A program made the translations under genes and the position numbers. The notes beneath the pieces are model-generated. The model searched no databases and had not been told where the DNA came from. It saw only the letters and a list, made by a program, of their open reading frames with translations. A DNA stretch of 64,000 nt from contig CAKZPS010000062.1 of NCBI GenBank assembly GCA_937139415.1, forward strand, positions 1 through 64,000, given 5' to 3'. The stretch is from an uncultured bacterium (GTDB lineage Bacteria > Atribacterota > Atribacteria > Atribacterales > Caldatribacteriaceae). Below are positions 1 through 7,867 of this stretch, piece by piece (position 1 is the stretch's first letter; each line of letters begins with the position of its first letter).

Positions 1-375
1 GGGATGAATCTTGACTTCCTTGGAGTCAATCTTCATATCTTCTTCCCTGGAGATGTTCCCTCAGGTGGTGGTGATGTCTTAACTAATGACCTTTCTTAGA
101 GTCTGACGTGGTCAATTTCTGGTGGGATAGTCTTTGGCGCGTTCTCTTTGTAATTTCATATCCTTTTTCTCGATCATCGAAATGCCGAGAAGGATCATCC
201 GCCGGGAGGAATCTCCTGATTTGATTCCTCGTACAATCCTTAAGACTTGCAAATCTCGTCTTGCGAGAAGTACAATTGTCCTCAAGAGGTCTTCCTCAGG
301 GAGAGTTCTTCCTGAGAATCGGGTGTTACTCTGCATTGGTTTGATAGACTTCAGAATCTATGGGGAAACCTCTCA

Positions 376-400
376 AGAGATGGTTCACTCTCTCTTTTTT
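376..400 (+). terminator. Weak terminator-like hairpin
   Basis: AGAGA (376-380) can pair with TCTCT (389-393) around an 8-nt loop and is followed by C and six T (395-400). The stem is only 5 bp, so this is a weak candidate. It could end transcription coming from the left edge. Confidence 0.25.
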
Positions 401-459
401 CTAAAATTCATCCTTTTCCTCAACAAGCCTCCGGTAGCGAGGTTTTGTCGTTTTGAAAC

Positions 460-487
460 TTGTCTTCCTGAGGGAAAAGAGTATAAT
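460..487 (+). promoter_or_regulatory. Putative sigma-70 promoter for rarA
   Basis: TTGTCT (460-465), a 16-nt spacer and a perfect TATAAT (482-487) lie 59 nt upstream of the rarA start. The -35 element matches only 4 of 6 consensus bases; the -10 is exact. Confidence 0.5.
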
Positions 488-546
488 TAGAACGATGGTT
501 CTAATCGCAGAGATGGGGGGCGAATGATATCTTTGAGGAAGGCGAT

Positions 547-1854
547 TTGTTTGCATTCAAGGGTGGTCATCATCAACCTTTAGCCTTCCGGTTACGTCCG
601 CGAACTTTGGAAGAAGTATTAGGACAACCTCATTTAACCGGTGAGAAAGGTATTTTGCGTCGTATTGTCGCTTCACAAACCTTACCCTCGCTCATTTTTT
701 GGGGTCCTCCGGGGAGTGGAAAAACTTCGGTAGCGCATCTTTTGGTGCAGGCTTTTCGCCATGAAATGATTTCCATTAGTGCAGTTGCAGCGGGAGTGAA
801 AGAAATTCGTGACGCAGTGAAAGTGGCGGAGGATAATCTTAAACTCTATGGTAAAAGGACCGTCTTCTTTATCGATGAAATTCATCGTTTTCACAAAGGC
901 CAGCAGAGCTTGCTCCTTCCCTATGTCGAAGAAGGAACCGTGGTGCTCTTCGGTTCGACGACCGAAAACCCCTCTTTCGAGATTATCGCTCCTCTTTTGT
1001 CTCGTGCCCAGGTGGTGGTTTTTCGTCCTCTTTCGGAGGAGGCGTTGCTTCTTCTTTTACAAAGGGCTTTGCAGGATGAAAGGGGTTTAAAAAATTTACC
1101 CTTCAAGATAGAAGAGGACAGTTTACGATTTCTCGCTCGGATTGCCGATGGGGATGCGCGGAGGGAATTAAATCTCTTAGAACTCGGGGTGAATATTGCC
1201 CGTGCGGAAAAACGAGATGTCCTTACCGTAGAATTTTTGCAAGAATTTTTAGTGAAAAATTTTTTGCTCTACGATAAGTCGGGAGAGGAACACTATAACC
1301 TTCTTTCTGCCTACCATAAGAGTCTCCGAGGAAGTGATCCACATGCTGCCGTGTATTGGTTAGCACGAATGCTCGAAGCCGGCGAAAATCCGCGCTCTAT
1401 TTTGCGAAGACTCGTTGCCTGTGCTTCTGAAGATGTGGGAAACGCCGATCCTCAGGCTTTGCTCCTTGCAGTGGCAGCACATGAGGCATTTGAATTTTTG
1501 GGAGAACCGGAGGGGCGTTTAGCCTTGGCACAGGCTACCATATACGTAGCTTGTGCCCCGAAAAGCAATGCTTCGTATATGGCTTTAGGGAGAGCGATCG
1601 CTGATGTCAAGAAATATGGATCCTTGCCTGTGCCTCTCCATTTGCGTAACGCTCCTACCCGAATGATGAAAGAAATGGGGTATGGAGAAGAGTATCAATA
1701 CGCCCATAATTTCCCGGGGGCTTTCGTGAAACAGGAATACCTTCCCTCTGAACTCGGAGGGCGAGCTTACTTTCAGCCTTCGGAGCGGGGATATGAGAAA
1801 CTTTTGAAGGACCGTTTGAAGAAACTATGGGGTGAAAGAGATCTCTCGTCGTGA
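547..1854 (+). CDS. rarA: Replication-associated recombination protein A (RarA/MgsA family AAA+ ATPase)
   Basis: A clamp-loader-like AAA+ ATPase that acts at stalled replication forks, related to E. coli RarA and eukaryotic WRNIP1. The 435-residue length is normal for the family. Walker A GPPGSGKT is at about residues 53-60 and Walker B with IDEIHRF at about 109-114. The C-terminal half carries the typical helical tetramerisation region (MLEAGENPRSILRRL, then SEDVGNADPQAL). The start is TTG at 547, preceded by GAGGAAGG at about 535-542, and a promoter lies just upstream. The stop overlaps the ATG of the next gene by one base, suggesting co-transcription. The family assignment is secure; the cellular role is from family knowledge. 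Confidence 0.93.
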   Translation: MFAFKGGHHQPLAFRLRPRTLEEVLGQPHLTGEKGILRRIVASQTLPSLIFWGPPGSGKTSVAHLLVQAFRHEMISISAVAAGVKEIRDAVKVAEDNLKLYGKRTVFFIDEIHRFHKGQQSLLLPYVEEGTVVLFGSTTENPSFEIIAPLLSRAQVVVFRPLSEEALLLLLQRALQDERGLKNLPFKIEEDSLRFLARIADGDARRELNLLELGVNIARAEKRDVLTVEFLQEFLVKNFLLYDKSGEEHYNLLSAYHKSLRGSDPHAAVYWLARMLEAGENPRSILRRLVACASEDVGNADPQALLLAVAAHEAFEFLGEPEGRLALAQATIYVACAPKSNASYMALGRAIADVKKYGSLPVPLHLRNAPTRMMKEMGYGEEYQYAHNFPGAFVKQEYLPSELGGRAYFQPSERGYEKLLKDRLKKLWGERDLSS

Positions 1855-2957
1855 TGGAAATCGAAAAATTTATTCTGGAGGGAAGAGCACAACCCGATTT
1901 CGAAGGGTTTTTAGACAATATAAGGGGTATTCGCCGACCGGAAAGAGTTCCCTTTGCTGAGTTCCTCATCGATCCCGAGATTATCGAGGAGATCAGTAGG
2001 CGTTATTTAGGAGAAAAGGGGGCTGTCTTTCCCGATGACGAAAAGGCTTATTTAAAGCGGGGGGTTTCTTGTTTTTACCGCTTGGGGTATGACTATGCTC
2101 TTTTCGTCGACATCCCGGGTTTGACCCTTCACTTTCCCGGTCGAGAACGAGTAGGGAAAGACACTGCTTTTTTCTCTCGAAGAGAGAGAAAATGGGTTGA
2201 GGAAGGTCAAGGGCTTCTCTCTTCTTGGGATGATTTTGAAGAATACCCGTGGCCTGAGGTAGACCGTTTCGATTTTTCTCTCTATGAGTACTTGACCTCT
2301 CTCATTCCTGAAGGGATGGGTCTTCTCGTTAACGCTTGTGGAGGAATTTTTGAGGTAGTGAGCGAAAATCTCATCGGGTTCGCAGGTCTTTCCTATCTCC
2401 TCTATGATAACTTTGCCTTGGTCGAGGCAACGTTTGAAAGGGTCGGAGAAATTATTCTTCACTTCTACCAGCAGATTCTCAATCTTCCGGGGGTAAGGGG
2501 TGTTTTTCAAGGCGATGATTGGGGATACAAGACTTCTACCTTTTTATCTCCTACCTTACTCAGAAAGTTGGTTCTCCCCTGGCACAAGAAATTAGCAACA
2601 CTGTGCCACGAGCGGGATAAGTGTTACTTTCTCCATTCCTGTGGAATGGTTTTGCCACTCATGGAAGACCTCCTCCGCGAAGTGAAAATCGATGCCTTTC
2701 ATTCTTTCCAGGAAGAAGTCATTCCTGTGACCACCTTCGCGGAGAAATACGGTCACCGGGTAGGTATCCTGGGGGGAATTGATGTTGATGCGTTAGTGCG
2801 CTTCGAAGAAGAAAACTTAAGGCGATACGTTCGTTCCATTTTGGAGCATTGTTTTCCCAATGGACGTTACGCTTTGGGGTCGGGAAATTCTATCGCTAAC
2901 TACGTCCCGGTCGAGAAATACCTCATCATGCTCGATGAGGGACTCAGTTTTTCGTAG
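1854..2957 (+). CDS. Uroporphyrinogen decarboxylase (URO-D) family protein
   Basis: A 367-residue protein of the URO-D/MtaA superfamily (COG0407 type). Visible features are the central stretch GVFQGDDWGYKTS, a His-x-Cys-Gly motif in LHSCG (about residue 261) and ILGGIDVD. In methyltransferase members such as MtaA the HxC motif helps bind zinc for cobalamin:coenzyme M methyl transfer. No haem-pathway genes are nearby and the N-terminal active-site motif of true HemE is not apparent, so a methyltransferase-like or other catabolic role is more likely than haem synthesis. I chose ATG 1854 (its first base is the last base of the rarA stop); GTG 1851 is an alternative. The substrate is unknown. Confidence 0.75.
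   Translation: MEIEKFILEGRAQPDFEGFLDNIRGIRRPERVPFAEFLIDPEIIEEISRRYLGEKGAVFPDDEKAYLKRGVSCFYRLGYDYALFVDIPGLTLHFPGRERVGKDTAFFSRRERKWVEEGQGLLSSWDDFEEYPWPEVDRFDFSLYEYLTSLIPEGMGLLVNACGGIFEVVSENLIGFAGLSYLLYDNFALVEATFERVGEIILHFYQQILNLPGVRGVFQGDDWGYKTSTFLSPTLLRKLVLPWHKKLATLCHERDKCYFLHSCGMVLPLMEDLLREVKIDAFHSFQEEVIPVTTFAEKYGHRVGILGGIDVDALVRFEEENLRRYVRSILEHCFPNGRYALGSGNSIANYVPVEKYLIMLDEGLSFS
2921..2952 (+). terminator. Possible terminator hairpin at the end of the URO-D family gene
   Basis: CCTCATC (2921-2927) pairs with GATGAGG (2934-2940) around a 6-nt loop inside the last codons, followed by T-rich sequence (2948-2952 and beyond). The stem is short and coding, so this is tentative, but the next gene has its own strong promoter. 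Confidence 0.3.
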
Positions 2958-2987
2958 TTTTCTTTTTCTCGCCATCACCTCTTTTCG

Positions 2988-3016
2988 TTGACAAACCAAG
3001 GATAACTCTCTACAAT
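2988..3016 (+). promoter_or_regulatory. Strong sigma-70 promoter for deoC
   Basis: A consensus TTGACA (2988-2993), a 17-nt spacer and TACAAT (3011-3016). Predicted transcription starts near 3023, just before an inverted repeat at 3028-3053. It should drive deoC and the following oxidoreductase gene. Confidence 0.8.
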
Positions 3017-3027
3017 GTCTTATGATA

Positions 3028-3053
3028 CGTTATATAGATATATTGTTATAACG
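3028..3053. promoter_or_regulatory. Operator-like inverted repeat downstream of the deoC -10 element
   Basis: CGTTATA (3028-3034) and its exact reverse complement TATAACG (3047-3053) are separated by 12 nt in AT-rich DNA. It starts about 5 nt after the predicted transcription start, where a repressor would block transcription. The GntR-family regulator at 6099 is the nearest candidate ligand-sensing repressor; that link is inference. Confidence 0.5.
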
Positions 3054-3071
3054 ATATGGAGGAGTGATAGT

Positions 3072-3770
3072 GTGAACTATACTTGTGAAGAGATAGCGAA
3101 GATGATTGATCACTCTCTCTTGCGTCCAGAATTAACCGATGAAGAGATTATTCAGGGTTGTGAAATTGCCAAAAAATACCAAGTTGCTTCGGTGTGTTGT
3201 CGACCGTCAGATATTCTCCTGGCTAGGAAGATTTTGCAAGGAAGCGGAGTAAAAGTTGGGGCGGTGGTGGGTTTCCCTCATGGATCGCATACTACCGCGA
3301 CCAAGGTTTTCGAGGCTGAACAAGCAATTGGAGATGGAGCCGAAGAGCTTGACATGGTGATTCACATTGGAAAACTGAGAAGCCGAGATTTTGACTATGT
3401 GAAAGCTGATATTCAAGCAGTGGTTGCGGTTGCGCATAAACACGGTGTTATCGTGAAAGTTATTTTGGAGAATTGCTATCTCACCGACGAGCTCAAAATC
3501 ATCGGTTGCCGCTTGGCCGAAGAGGCGGGTGCCGACTTCGTGAAAACCTCCACGGGATTCGCTCCTGGTGGAGCAACTATTGAGGATTTGATTTTGATGC
3601 GTAAAACCGTTTCTCCTCATGTCCAAGTCAAAGCAGCAGGGGGAGTGCGGGACCTCGATGCTGCTCTACGGGTGAAAGAGGTTGGAGCGACGCGGTTCGG
3701 TGCTACGAAGACGGCGGAAATTTTAGAGGAGTGTTATCGCCGGAAAAAAATGGATAGAGGTTGTTGTTAA
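3072..3770 (+). CDS. deoC: Deoxyribose-phosphate aldolase
   Basis: Cleaves 2-deoxy-D-ribose 5-phosphate to glyceraldehyde 3-phosphate and acetaldehyde by a Schiff-base lysine, in the cytoplasm. The 232-residue length fits the family. Diagnostic stretches are the N-terminal IDHSLLRPELT, VVGFPHG, ADFVKTSTGF (Schiff-base Lys) and VKAAGGVR (second catalytic Lys). I prefer GTG 3072 because GGAGGAG (3058-3064) sits 7 nt upstream; the frame is open back to ATG 3015, but that codon overlaps the -10 element and would add 19 atypical residues. Its own strong promoter and an inverted repeat precede it. It heads a catabolic gene group; an unusual deoxy-sugar or related substrate could feed in, since no nucleoside phosphorylase or deoB is present here. 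Confidence 0.93.
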   Translation: MNYTCEEIAKMIDHSLLRPELTDEEIIQGCEIAKKYQVASVCCRPSDILLARKILQGSGVKVGAVVGFPHGSHTTATKVFEAEQAIGDGAEELDMVIHIGKLRSRDFDYVKADIQAVVAVAHKHGVIVKVILENCYLTDELKIIGCRLAEEAGADFVKTSTGFAPGGATIEDLILMRKTVSPHVQVKAAGGVRDLDAALRVKEVGATRFGATKTAEILEECYRRKKMDRGCC

Positions 3771-3785
3771 AAAGGAGGACGAACC

Positions 3786-5900
3786 ATGAAAGATGCCTAT
3801 TTCCCCCGTTTATTTTCTCCTATCGAAATCGGTAACTTTGTTGTGCCCAACCGTGTTGCCCATGTGCCTACAGATATTAGCTCCGCCAATGCCGATGGTT
3901 CAGTGAATGAACGAGTAATCACTTATCACGAAGAGATCGCGAAGGGCGGTTGTGGTTTCATTATTGTTGGAGCAACTACTCCGGATAAAGCTACCGGTCG
4001 TCCCACCGTGACCTGTTTGGCAGCGGATGAAGACCCAATGATTCCCGGTTTAGCACGTTTGGCAGAAGCTATGCATCGCCATGGGGCACGATGTGCGGTG
4101 CAACTTCAACATCCTGGTCGTCAGGCGGCCTGGCCCCGAAAAGATTTATTTTCTGCTACTGATATGGTGGTTTCCCTGCCTGGTTCGGCAGGACATGAAG
4201 TGGTGTACGCGGAAGATGTGGCACACGGAAAATCTATTCGTGCCATGACCGTAGAAGAGATCTACGATCTCATCGAAAAATTTGCTGAGGCTGCTTGGAG
4301 GGTCCAGCAAGCCGGATTTGATGCGGTGGAATTACACGGTGCTCATGGGTATCTCATCGCCCAATTTATGAGTTCTTATGTCAATAAGCGCAACGATCGT
4401 TTTGGAGGAAGCTTTATCAATCGCATGCGATTCGTGTTGGAGATTATCGATCGCATTAAGAAAAAATGTGGAAAAAAGTTTCCCATTGGCATTCGTTACT
4501 CCGGGGAAGAGTGGATTGAGGGTGGAAGAACTCTCGAAGAGAGTATCAAGGTTGCCAAGCTCATGGAAGAGAATGGAGTTGCTTTTTTGGATATCAGTGC
4601 CGGGATCTTTGAAGTTCCCGGTCCTACCATGGATCCCATGTACTATCCTCAAGGATGGAATACCTATACTGCCGAGGAAATTAAAAAGCACGTGACCATA
4701 CCGGTCATAACCAGCCATACTCTGCGTGATCCTGCCTATTGCGAGAGAATTTTGAAAGAGGGAAAAACCGATATGGTTGGTTTGTCCCGTCAGTTGATTG
4801 CCGATCCTTACTGGGCGAATAAAGCGAAGAACGGTCAGGTTAGAGAAATTCGTAGATGCATTTCCTGCTTAGCAGGTTGCTGGCAAGAGTCTCTCATGAT
4901 TAAGAGAGAATGTCGTTGTGCTATTAATCCGGCGGTGGGGGATGAGCGTTTCATCCATCTCTCTCCGGCAACCAAGTCCCTCCGCGTGGCCATCATCGGA
5001 GGAGGTCCAGGTGGGTTAGAAGCGGCGCGAATTGCTACTCTTCGCGGTCACAAGGTGACCGTTTTTGAGAGGAGTGGAGAATTGGGAGGAGCTATTCTCT
5101 ACTGTTGTACCGTTCCGGCGAAGAGTAAAATGCGCTGGTATGCCGACTGGATTCGGGAACAAATAGTGAAACTCGGAGTAGAAGTTCGTTATCGTACTGA
5201 ACCCACGGTAGAAGAACTCAAAAATTTTGATGCCATTATTGTGTCCACAGGAGGAAAAGTAGTCCGACCGGATATCTCGGGTATTGATCTCCCCTTTGTG
5301 GTTTCTTTTGAAGATGTTTTGCGGTGCAAAAATACCACCTGTGCCTATTATCCCCAGGATAAGCCCCAGCCGGTAGAGTGTGGTAATACGGTACTCATCT
5401 GGGGTGACTACTTCGGTGCCGCCGATGCTGCCGAGAAATTAGGATTTGAAGGGAAGAAAGTTTACATCGTTACTGAAAATCGAGAGTTTGCCTCCTGGAT
5501 GGAACCCATTCATAAGGATGTCATGATGAAGCGTTTCGCAGGAGGCAATGGTGAAGGATTGGCGCTGCGAACCTTTGCTCATCTGGTAACCGTTCTCACC
5601 CAAACCACCGTTCTCGCCATCAAGGAAGATGGTGAAGTTATTCTCCAAGACCACGAATTCTCTCGACGGAGCATCAAAGTGGATAATGTAGTGCTCTCGC
5701 AGGTCGAACCGAATGATGATTTGTACCGGAAGCTTTTTGAAGCAGGATTACCGGTTGTGAAGATTGGTGACGCAAAGGAGGTCCGTAATCTGCGGGGGGC
5801 GGTGACTGATGGTGCCAATCTTGGCTTAGTGGTGGAAAAAGACTTAGTTCTCAATGCCAACAATGCCTTTATTTCTCAACTTCCCACGGGAATTGAATAG
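3786..5900 (+). CDS. NADH:flavin oxidoreductase / 2,4-dienoyl-CoA reductase-type FMN/4Fe-4S/FAD enzyme
   Basis: A 704-residue cytoplasmic multidomain redox enzyme. Residues 1 to about 350 form an Old Yellow Enzyme-type FMN TIM barrel (HGAHGYLIAQF at about 184-194, typical His pair). A 4Fe-4S motif follows with Cys at about 358, 361, 365 and 378. Residues from about 400 carry an FAD/NAD(P)-binding part with GGGPGG at about 405-410. This layout is shared by 2,4-dienoyl-CoA reductase, trimethylamine dehydrogenase and amine demethylases, so the substrate cannot be named. The start has an excellent AAGGAGG 5-8 nt upstream and lies 15 nt after deoC, so the two are probably one transcript. A 15-bp hairpin follows the stop. 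Confidence 0.85.
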   Translation: MKDAYFPRLFSPIEIGNFVVPNRVAHVPTDISSANADGSVNERVITYHEEIAKGGCGFIIVGATTPDKATGRPTVTCLAADEDPMIPGLARLAEAMHRHGARCAVQLQHPGRQAAWPRKDLFSATDMVVSLPGSAGHEVVYAEDVAHGKSIRAMTVEEIYDLIEKFAEAAWRVQQAGFDAVELHGAHGYLIAQFMSSYVNKRNDRFGGSFINRMRFVLEIIDRIKKKCGKKFPIGIRYSGEEWIEGGRTLEESIKVAKLMEENGVAFLDISAGIFEVPGPTMDPMYYPQGWNTYTAEEIKKHVTIPVITSHTLRDPAYCERILKEGKTDMVGLSRQLIADPYWANKAKNGQVREIRRCISCLAGCWQESLMIKRECRCAINPAVGDERFIHLSPATKSLRVAIIGGGPGGLEAARIATLRGHKVTVFERSGELGGAILYCCTVPAKSKMRWYADWIREQIVKLGVEVRYRTEPTVEELKNFDAIIVSTGGKVVRPDISGIDLPFVVSFEDVLRCKNTTCAYYPQDKPQPVECGNTVLIWGDYFGAADAAEKLGFEGKKVYIVTENREFASWMEPIHKDVMMKRFAGGNGEGLALRTFAHLVTVLTQTTVLAIKEDGEVILQDHEFSRRSIKVDNVVLSQVEPNDDLYRKLFEAGLPVVKIGDAKEVRNLRGAVTDGANLGLVVEKDLVLNANNAFISQLPTGIE

Positions 5901-5936
5901 CCGTTGGGGTAAGTAGAGAAAATTTTTGGCATTTTT

Positions 5937-5976
5937 CATCTCCTTGGATTCGAGAGTTCTTGAATCCAAGGAGATG
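5937..5976 (+). terminator. Perfect 15-bp hairpin after the flavin oxidoreductase gene
   Basis: CATCTCCTTGGATTC (5937-5951) pairs perfectly with GAATCCAAGGAGATG (5962-5976) around a 10-nt loop. It lies 37 nt after the oxidoreductase stop and before the gntR group, so a terminator is the plain reading, although only four T follow closely. The 3' arm contains AAGGAG and an ATG, so it could also hide a ribosome-binding site of the small ORF that follows. Confidence 0.6.
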
Positions 5977-6099
5977 ACTCTTTTGAGCGATGGAAAAATT
6001 TATTATAGAATTGAAAAGGTGTTCTGTGATAGAGAAGTAAATCCGAATTATGAGGATTTCGAGGAAGTGGTGAGTAACGTGGTGATGGGAGGGTTGTGA
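5974..6099 (+). CDS. Small ORF (41 codons) abutting gntR, unknown
   Basis: The frame ATG 5974 to TGA 6097-6099 encodes about 41 residues with charged, protein-like composition (GKIYYRIEKVFCDRE). Alternatives are TTG 5983 (9 nt after AAGGAG at 5968-5973) and TTG 5926. Its stop shares one base with the ATG of gntR, which suggests translational coupling. The start region is locked in the 3' arm of the 15-bp hairpin. I recognise no family. It may be a leader peptide, a real small protein, or chance. Confidence 0.3.
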   Translation: MTLLSDGKIYYRIEKVFCDREVNPNYEDFEEVVSNVVMGGL

Positions 6100-6866
6100 T
6101 GCGGGAAATCATTGAGGAGAGTGGTGTTCCCCTTTATCAGCAGGTTCGTAATGTGTTAAAGGGGCAGATTTTGAGCGGTGCTCTCAAACCAGGAGACAAA
6201 ATCCCTCCCGAATCGGTTTTGTGCGAAAAGTACGGTGTAAGTCGTATTACTGTCCGTCAAGCCATCAAGAGTTTGGTCGAAGAAGGGTTTTTGTATCGTA
6301 AGCAAGGCAAAGGAACGTTCGTTACCTCTCCTAAGTTAGGAAGACGATTACCAAAGCTTTATAGCTTTAGCGAGGATATGGTCGAATTAGGATTACGACC
6401 AAGTTCCAAGATTTTAGAACGATTGATTCTCGAAGCAGATCAGAGAACGATGGATGTCCTCCAATTGCCTCCCTCGAATCGAATGGTGAATAAATTAGTA
6501 AGAGTCCGCATGGCTAACGGAGAGCCGATCTTGATTGAAAGAACCCTTATTCCTCTCTATCTCTGTCCAGACCTTCTCGAGGAGGATTTGGAGAAAGGTT
6601 CTCTCTACGCGGTGTTAAGAGAAAAATATGGGCTTTTGCTGGATCACGCTTATGAGACCTACGAGGTGGGAAAAGTCAAAAAAGAAGAAGCGTTTGGCTT
6701 AGAGTGTCGACCAGGTATGCCTGCTTTTGTGATCGAACGATTTACCTATTTGCGAAATGGAACACCGATAGAGTGGACGAAATCCGTTGCTCGGGGTGAT
6801 CGTCTTCGTTTCACGGTAAAATTAGTGGCGGATCAGGCACAGATTCGCCGAACTATAGAGTTTTAG
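6099..6866 (+). CDS. GntR family transcriptional regulator, HutC/UTRA subfamily
   Basis: A 255-residue one-component regulator. The N-terminal winged helix (about residues 8-75) shows the GntR pattern PLYQQVRNVLKGQI, then GDKIPPESVLCEKYGVSRITVRQAI, ending in QGKGTFV. The C-terminal part (about 90-250) matches a UTRA ligand-binding domain (LIERTLIPLYLCPDL, then a conserved ERFTYLRNGTPIEW), which usually senses a phosphorylated sugar or related effector. ATG 6099 is chosen; GTG 6096 is adjacent. It heads the ROK kinase-dehydrogenase-isomerase gene group 11 nt upstream of the kinase, and likely controls that group and perhaps the deoC promoter with its inverted repeat. Confidence 0.9.
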   Translation: MREIIEESGVPLYQQVRNVLKGQILSGALKPGDKIPPESVLCEKYGVSRITVRQAIKSLVEEGFLYRKQGKGTFVTSPKLGRRLPKLYSFSEDMVELGLRPSSKILERLILEADQRTMDVLQLPPSNRMVNKLVRVRMANGEPILIERTLIPLYLCPDLLEEDLEKGSLYAVLREKYGLLLDHAYETYEVGKVKKEEAFGLECRPGMPAFVIERFTYLRNGTPIEWTKSVARGDRLRFTVKLVADQAQIRRTIEF

Positions 6867-6877
6867 GGGGGTTGTCA

Positions 6878-7867
6878 ATGGTTGCAAAGGCTTTATTTTT
6901 AGGTATAGATTTGGGCGGGACCAATACTAAAGTAGCTTTAGTGGATAAAGATGGTCATGTCCTTGAAAGAAGTGTCATTCCCACCCGAGCGATGCGCAAG
7001 CCGGAGAAAGTGGTGGAGGATATCGCCCAAGAGGGGTTGGAGCTTTGTAGAAGATTTGAAGAACGAGGCTTTAAAGTATGGGCAGCAGGGATCGGCATTC
7101 CCGGACTCTTTGACTGGGAAAGCGGTGTGTGCCATCTCCTCCCTAATTTTCCCAGCAAGTGGAAGGGCGTTCCTCTCAAGGAGTGGTTGGAGGAGAAACT
7201 CTCCTTGCCGGTGGCAGTCATCAACGACGTTCGTTCCATCACTTTGGCGGAAAAACGTTTTGGAGCTGGAAGAGATGTGAACAGCATGGTCATGGTTGCT
7301 ATTGGGACAGGCATCGGAGGAGGGGTGGTGGTCAACGGGCAGTTATACATCGGTAAAGACGGGAGTGCTGGGGAGTTAGGACATATCACCGTAGAGCCGC
7401 GAGGTATTCGTTGTGGATGCGGCAACCGGGGATGTCTTGAAGCCTATGCTTCAGGTCCTGCTATGGTTGCCCAAGCCCTGCGAGCCTTGGTACAGCAGAA
7501 TGACACACTCATCCGGGACTTAGTAGGTGATGATTTATCTCGAGTTAACCCCAAGGTTATTGCCGAGGCGGCCCAAAAAGGAGACAGTGTTGCCTTAGAA
7601 ATTATTGAAAACGCCGGTTCTTATATCGGTCAAGCCTTGTCCTGTGTTTGTGTGGTGGTAAATCCGGAAATGATCGTGGTTGGAGGAGGAGTTGCCTTAG
7701 TGGGAGAACTTCTTTTCCAGAGCGTTCGTCGAGGTCTTGCCCAAAGATTGTTCATGATCCCCGTGGAAAAGATGCACATCGTTTCCGCACAGCTCGGCAT
7801 CGACGCAGGAGTAATCGGTTCTGCGACCTGGGCAAAAGAAAGATTAGAAGAGGGGGTAATAGGGTGA
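6878..7867 (+). CDS. ROK family sugar kinase (glucokinase-like)
   Basis: A 329-residue cytoplasmic ATP-dependent sugar kinase of the ROK family. The phosphate-binding motif [14 protein letters not shown] is at about 8-21, the ROK signature [13 protein letters not shown] with GELGH at about 165-169 (metal/substrate His), and the zinc motif CGCGNRGC at about 179-186. ROK members phosphorylate glucose, N-acetylglucosamine, N-acetylmannosamine or allose; the sequence alone does not decide. ATG 6878 follows AGGGGGG with 6-nt spacing and is preferred over TTG 6872. The stop overlaps the GTG of the next gene by 3 nt, so the two are translationally coupled. Confidence 0.92.
   Translation: MVAKALFLGIDLGGTNTKVALVDKDGHVLERSVIPTRAMRKPEKVVEDIAQEGLELCRRFEERGFKVWAAGIGIPGLFDWESGVCHLLPNFPSKWKGVPLKEWLEEKLSLPVAVINDVRSITLAEKRFGAGRDVNSMVMVAIGTGIGGGVVVNGQLYIGKDGSAGELGHITVEPRGIRCGCGNRGCLEAYASGPAMVAQALRALVQQNDTLIRDLVGDDLSRVNPKVIAEAAQKGDSVALEIIENAGSYIGQALSCVCVVVNPEMIVVGGGVALVGELLFQSVRRGLAQRLFMIPVEKMHIVSAQLGIDAGVIGSATWAKERLEEGVIG

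Larger units (their letters stand above)
1..546. other. Left-edge region without a convincing gene
   Basis: No reading frame here looks like a real protein. On the plus strand a frame is open from base 1 to a TAG at 97-99 and could be the tail of a gene lying to the left. On the minus strand an ATG at 36-34 follows a purine-rich stretch and would run off the edge after 12 codons. Between about 112 and 336 the minus strand has a 74-codon ORF and, in another frame, an open charged stretch; together they could be one decayed frameshifted gene, but I recognise no family. A weak hairpin with a T-run lies at 376-400 and the rarA promoter at 460-487. Confidence 0.4.

Noticed and set aside
134-490. 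118-codon plus-strand ORF before rarA
   Set aside because: Low-complexity Arg/Ser/Leu composition, no ribosome-binding site for its start, and its 3' part covers the rarA promoter.
2958-2987. CRISPR or tandem-repeat signal near deoC
   Set aside because: Only one 7-bp inverted repeat is present; no regularly spaced direct repeats are seen anywhere in the window.
7648-7863. Long N-terminal extension of the Gfo/Idh/MocA gene
   Set aside because: It lies entirely inside the ROK kinase gene in another frame, is Arg/Ser-rich, and a normal GTG start at 7864 begins the Rossmann fold.
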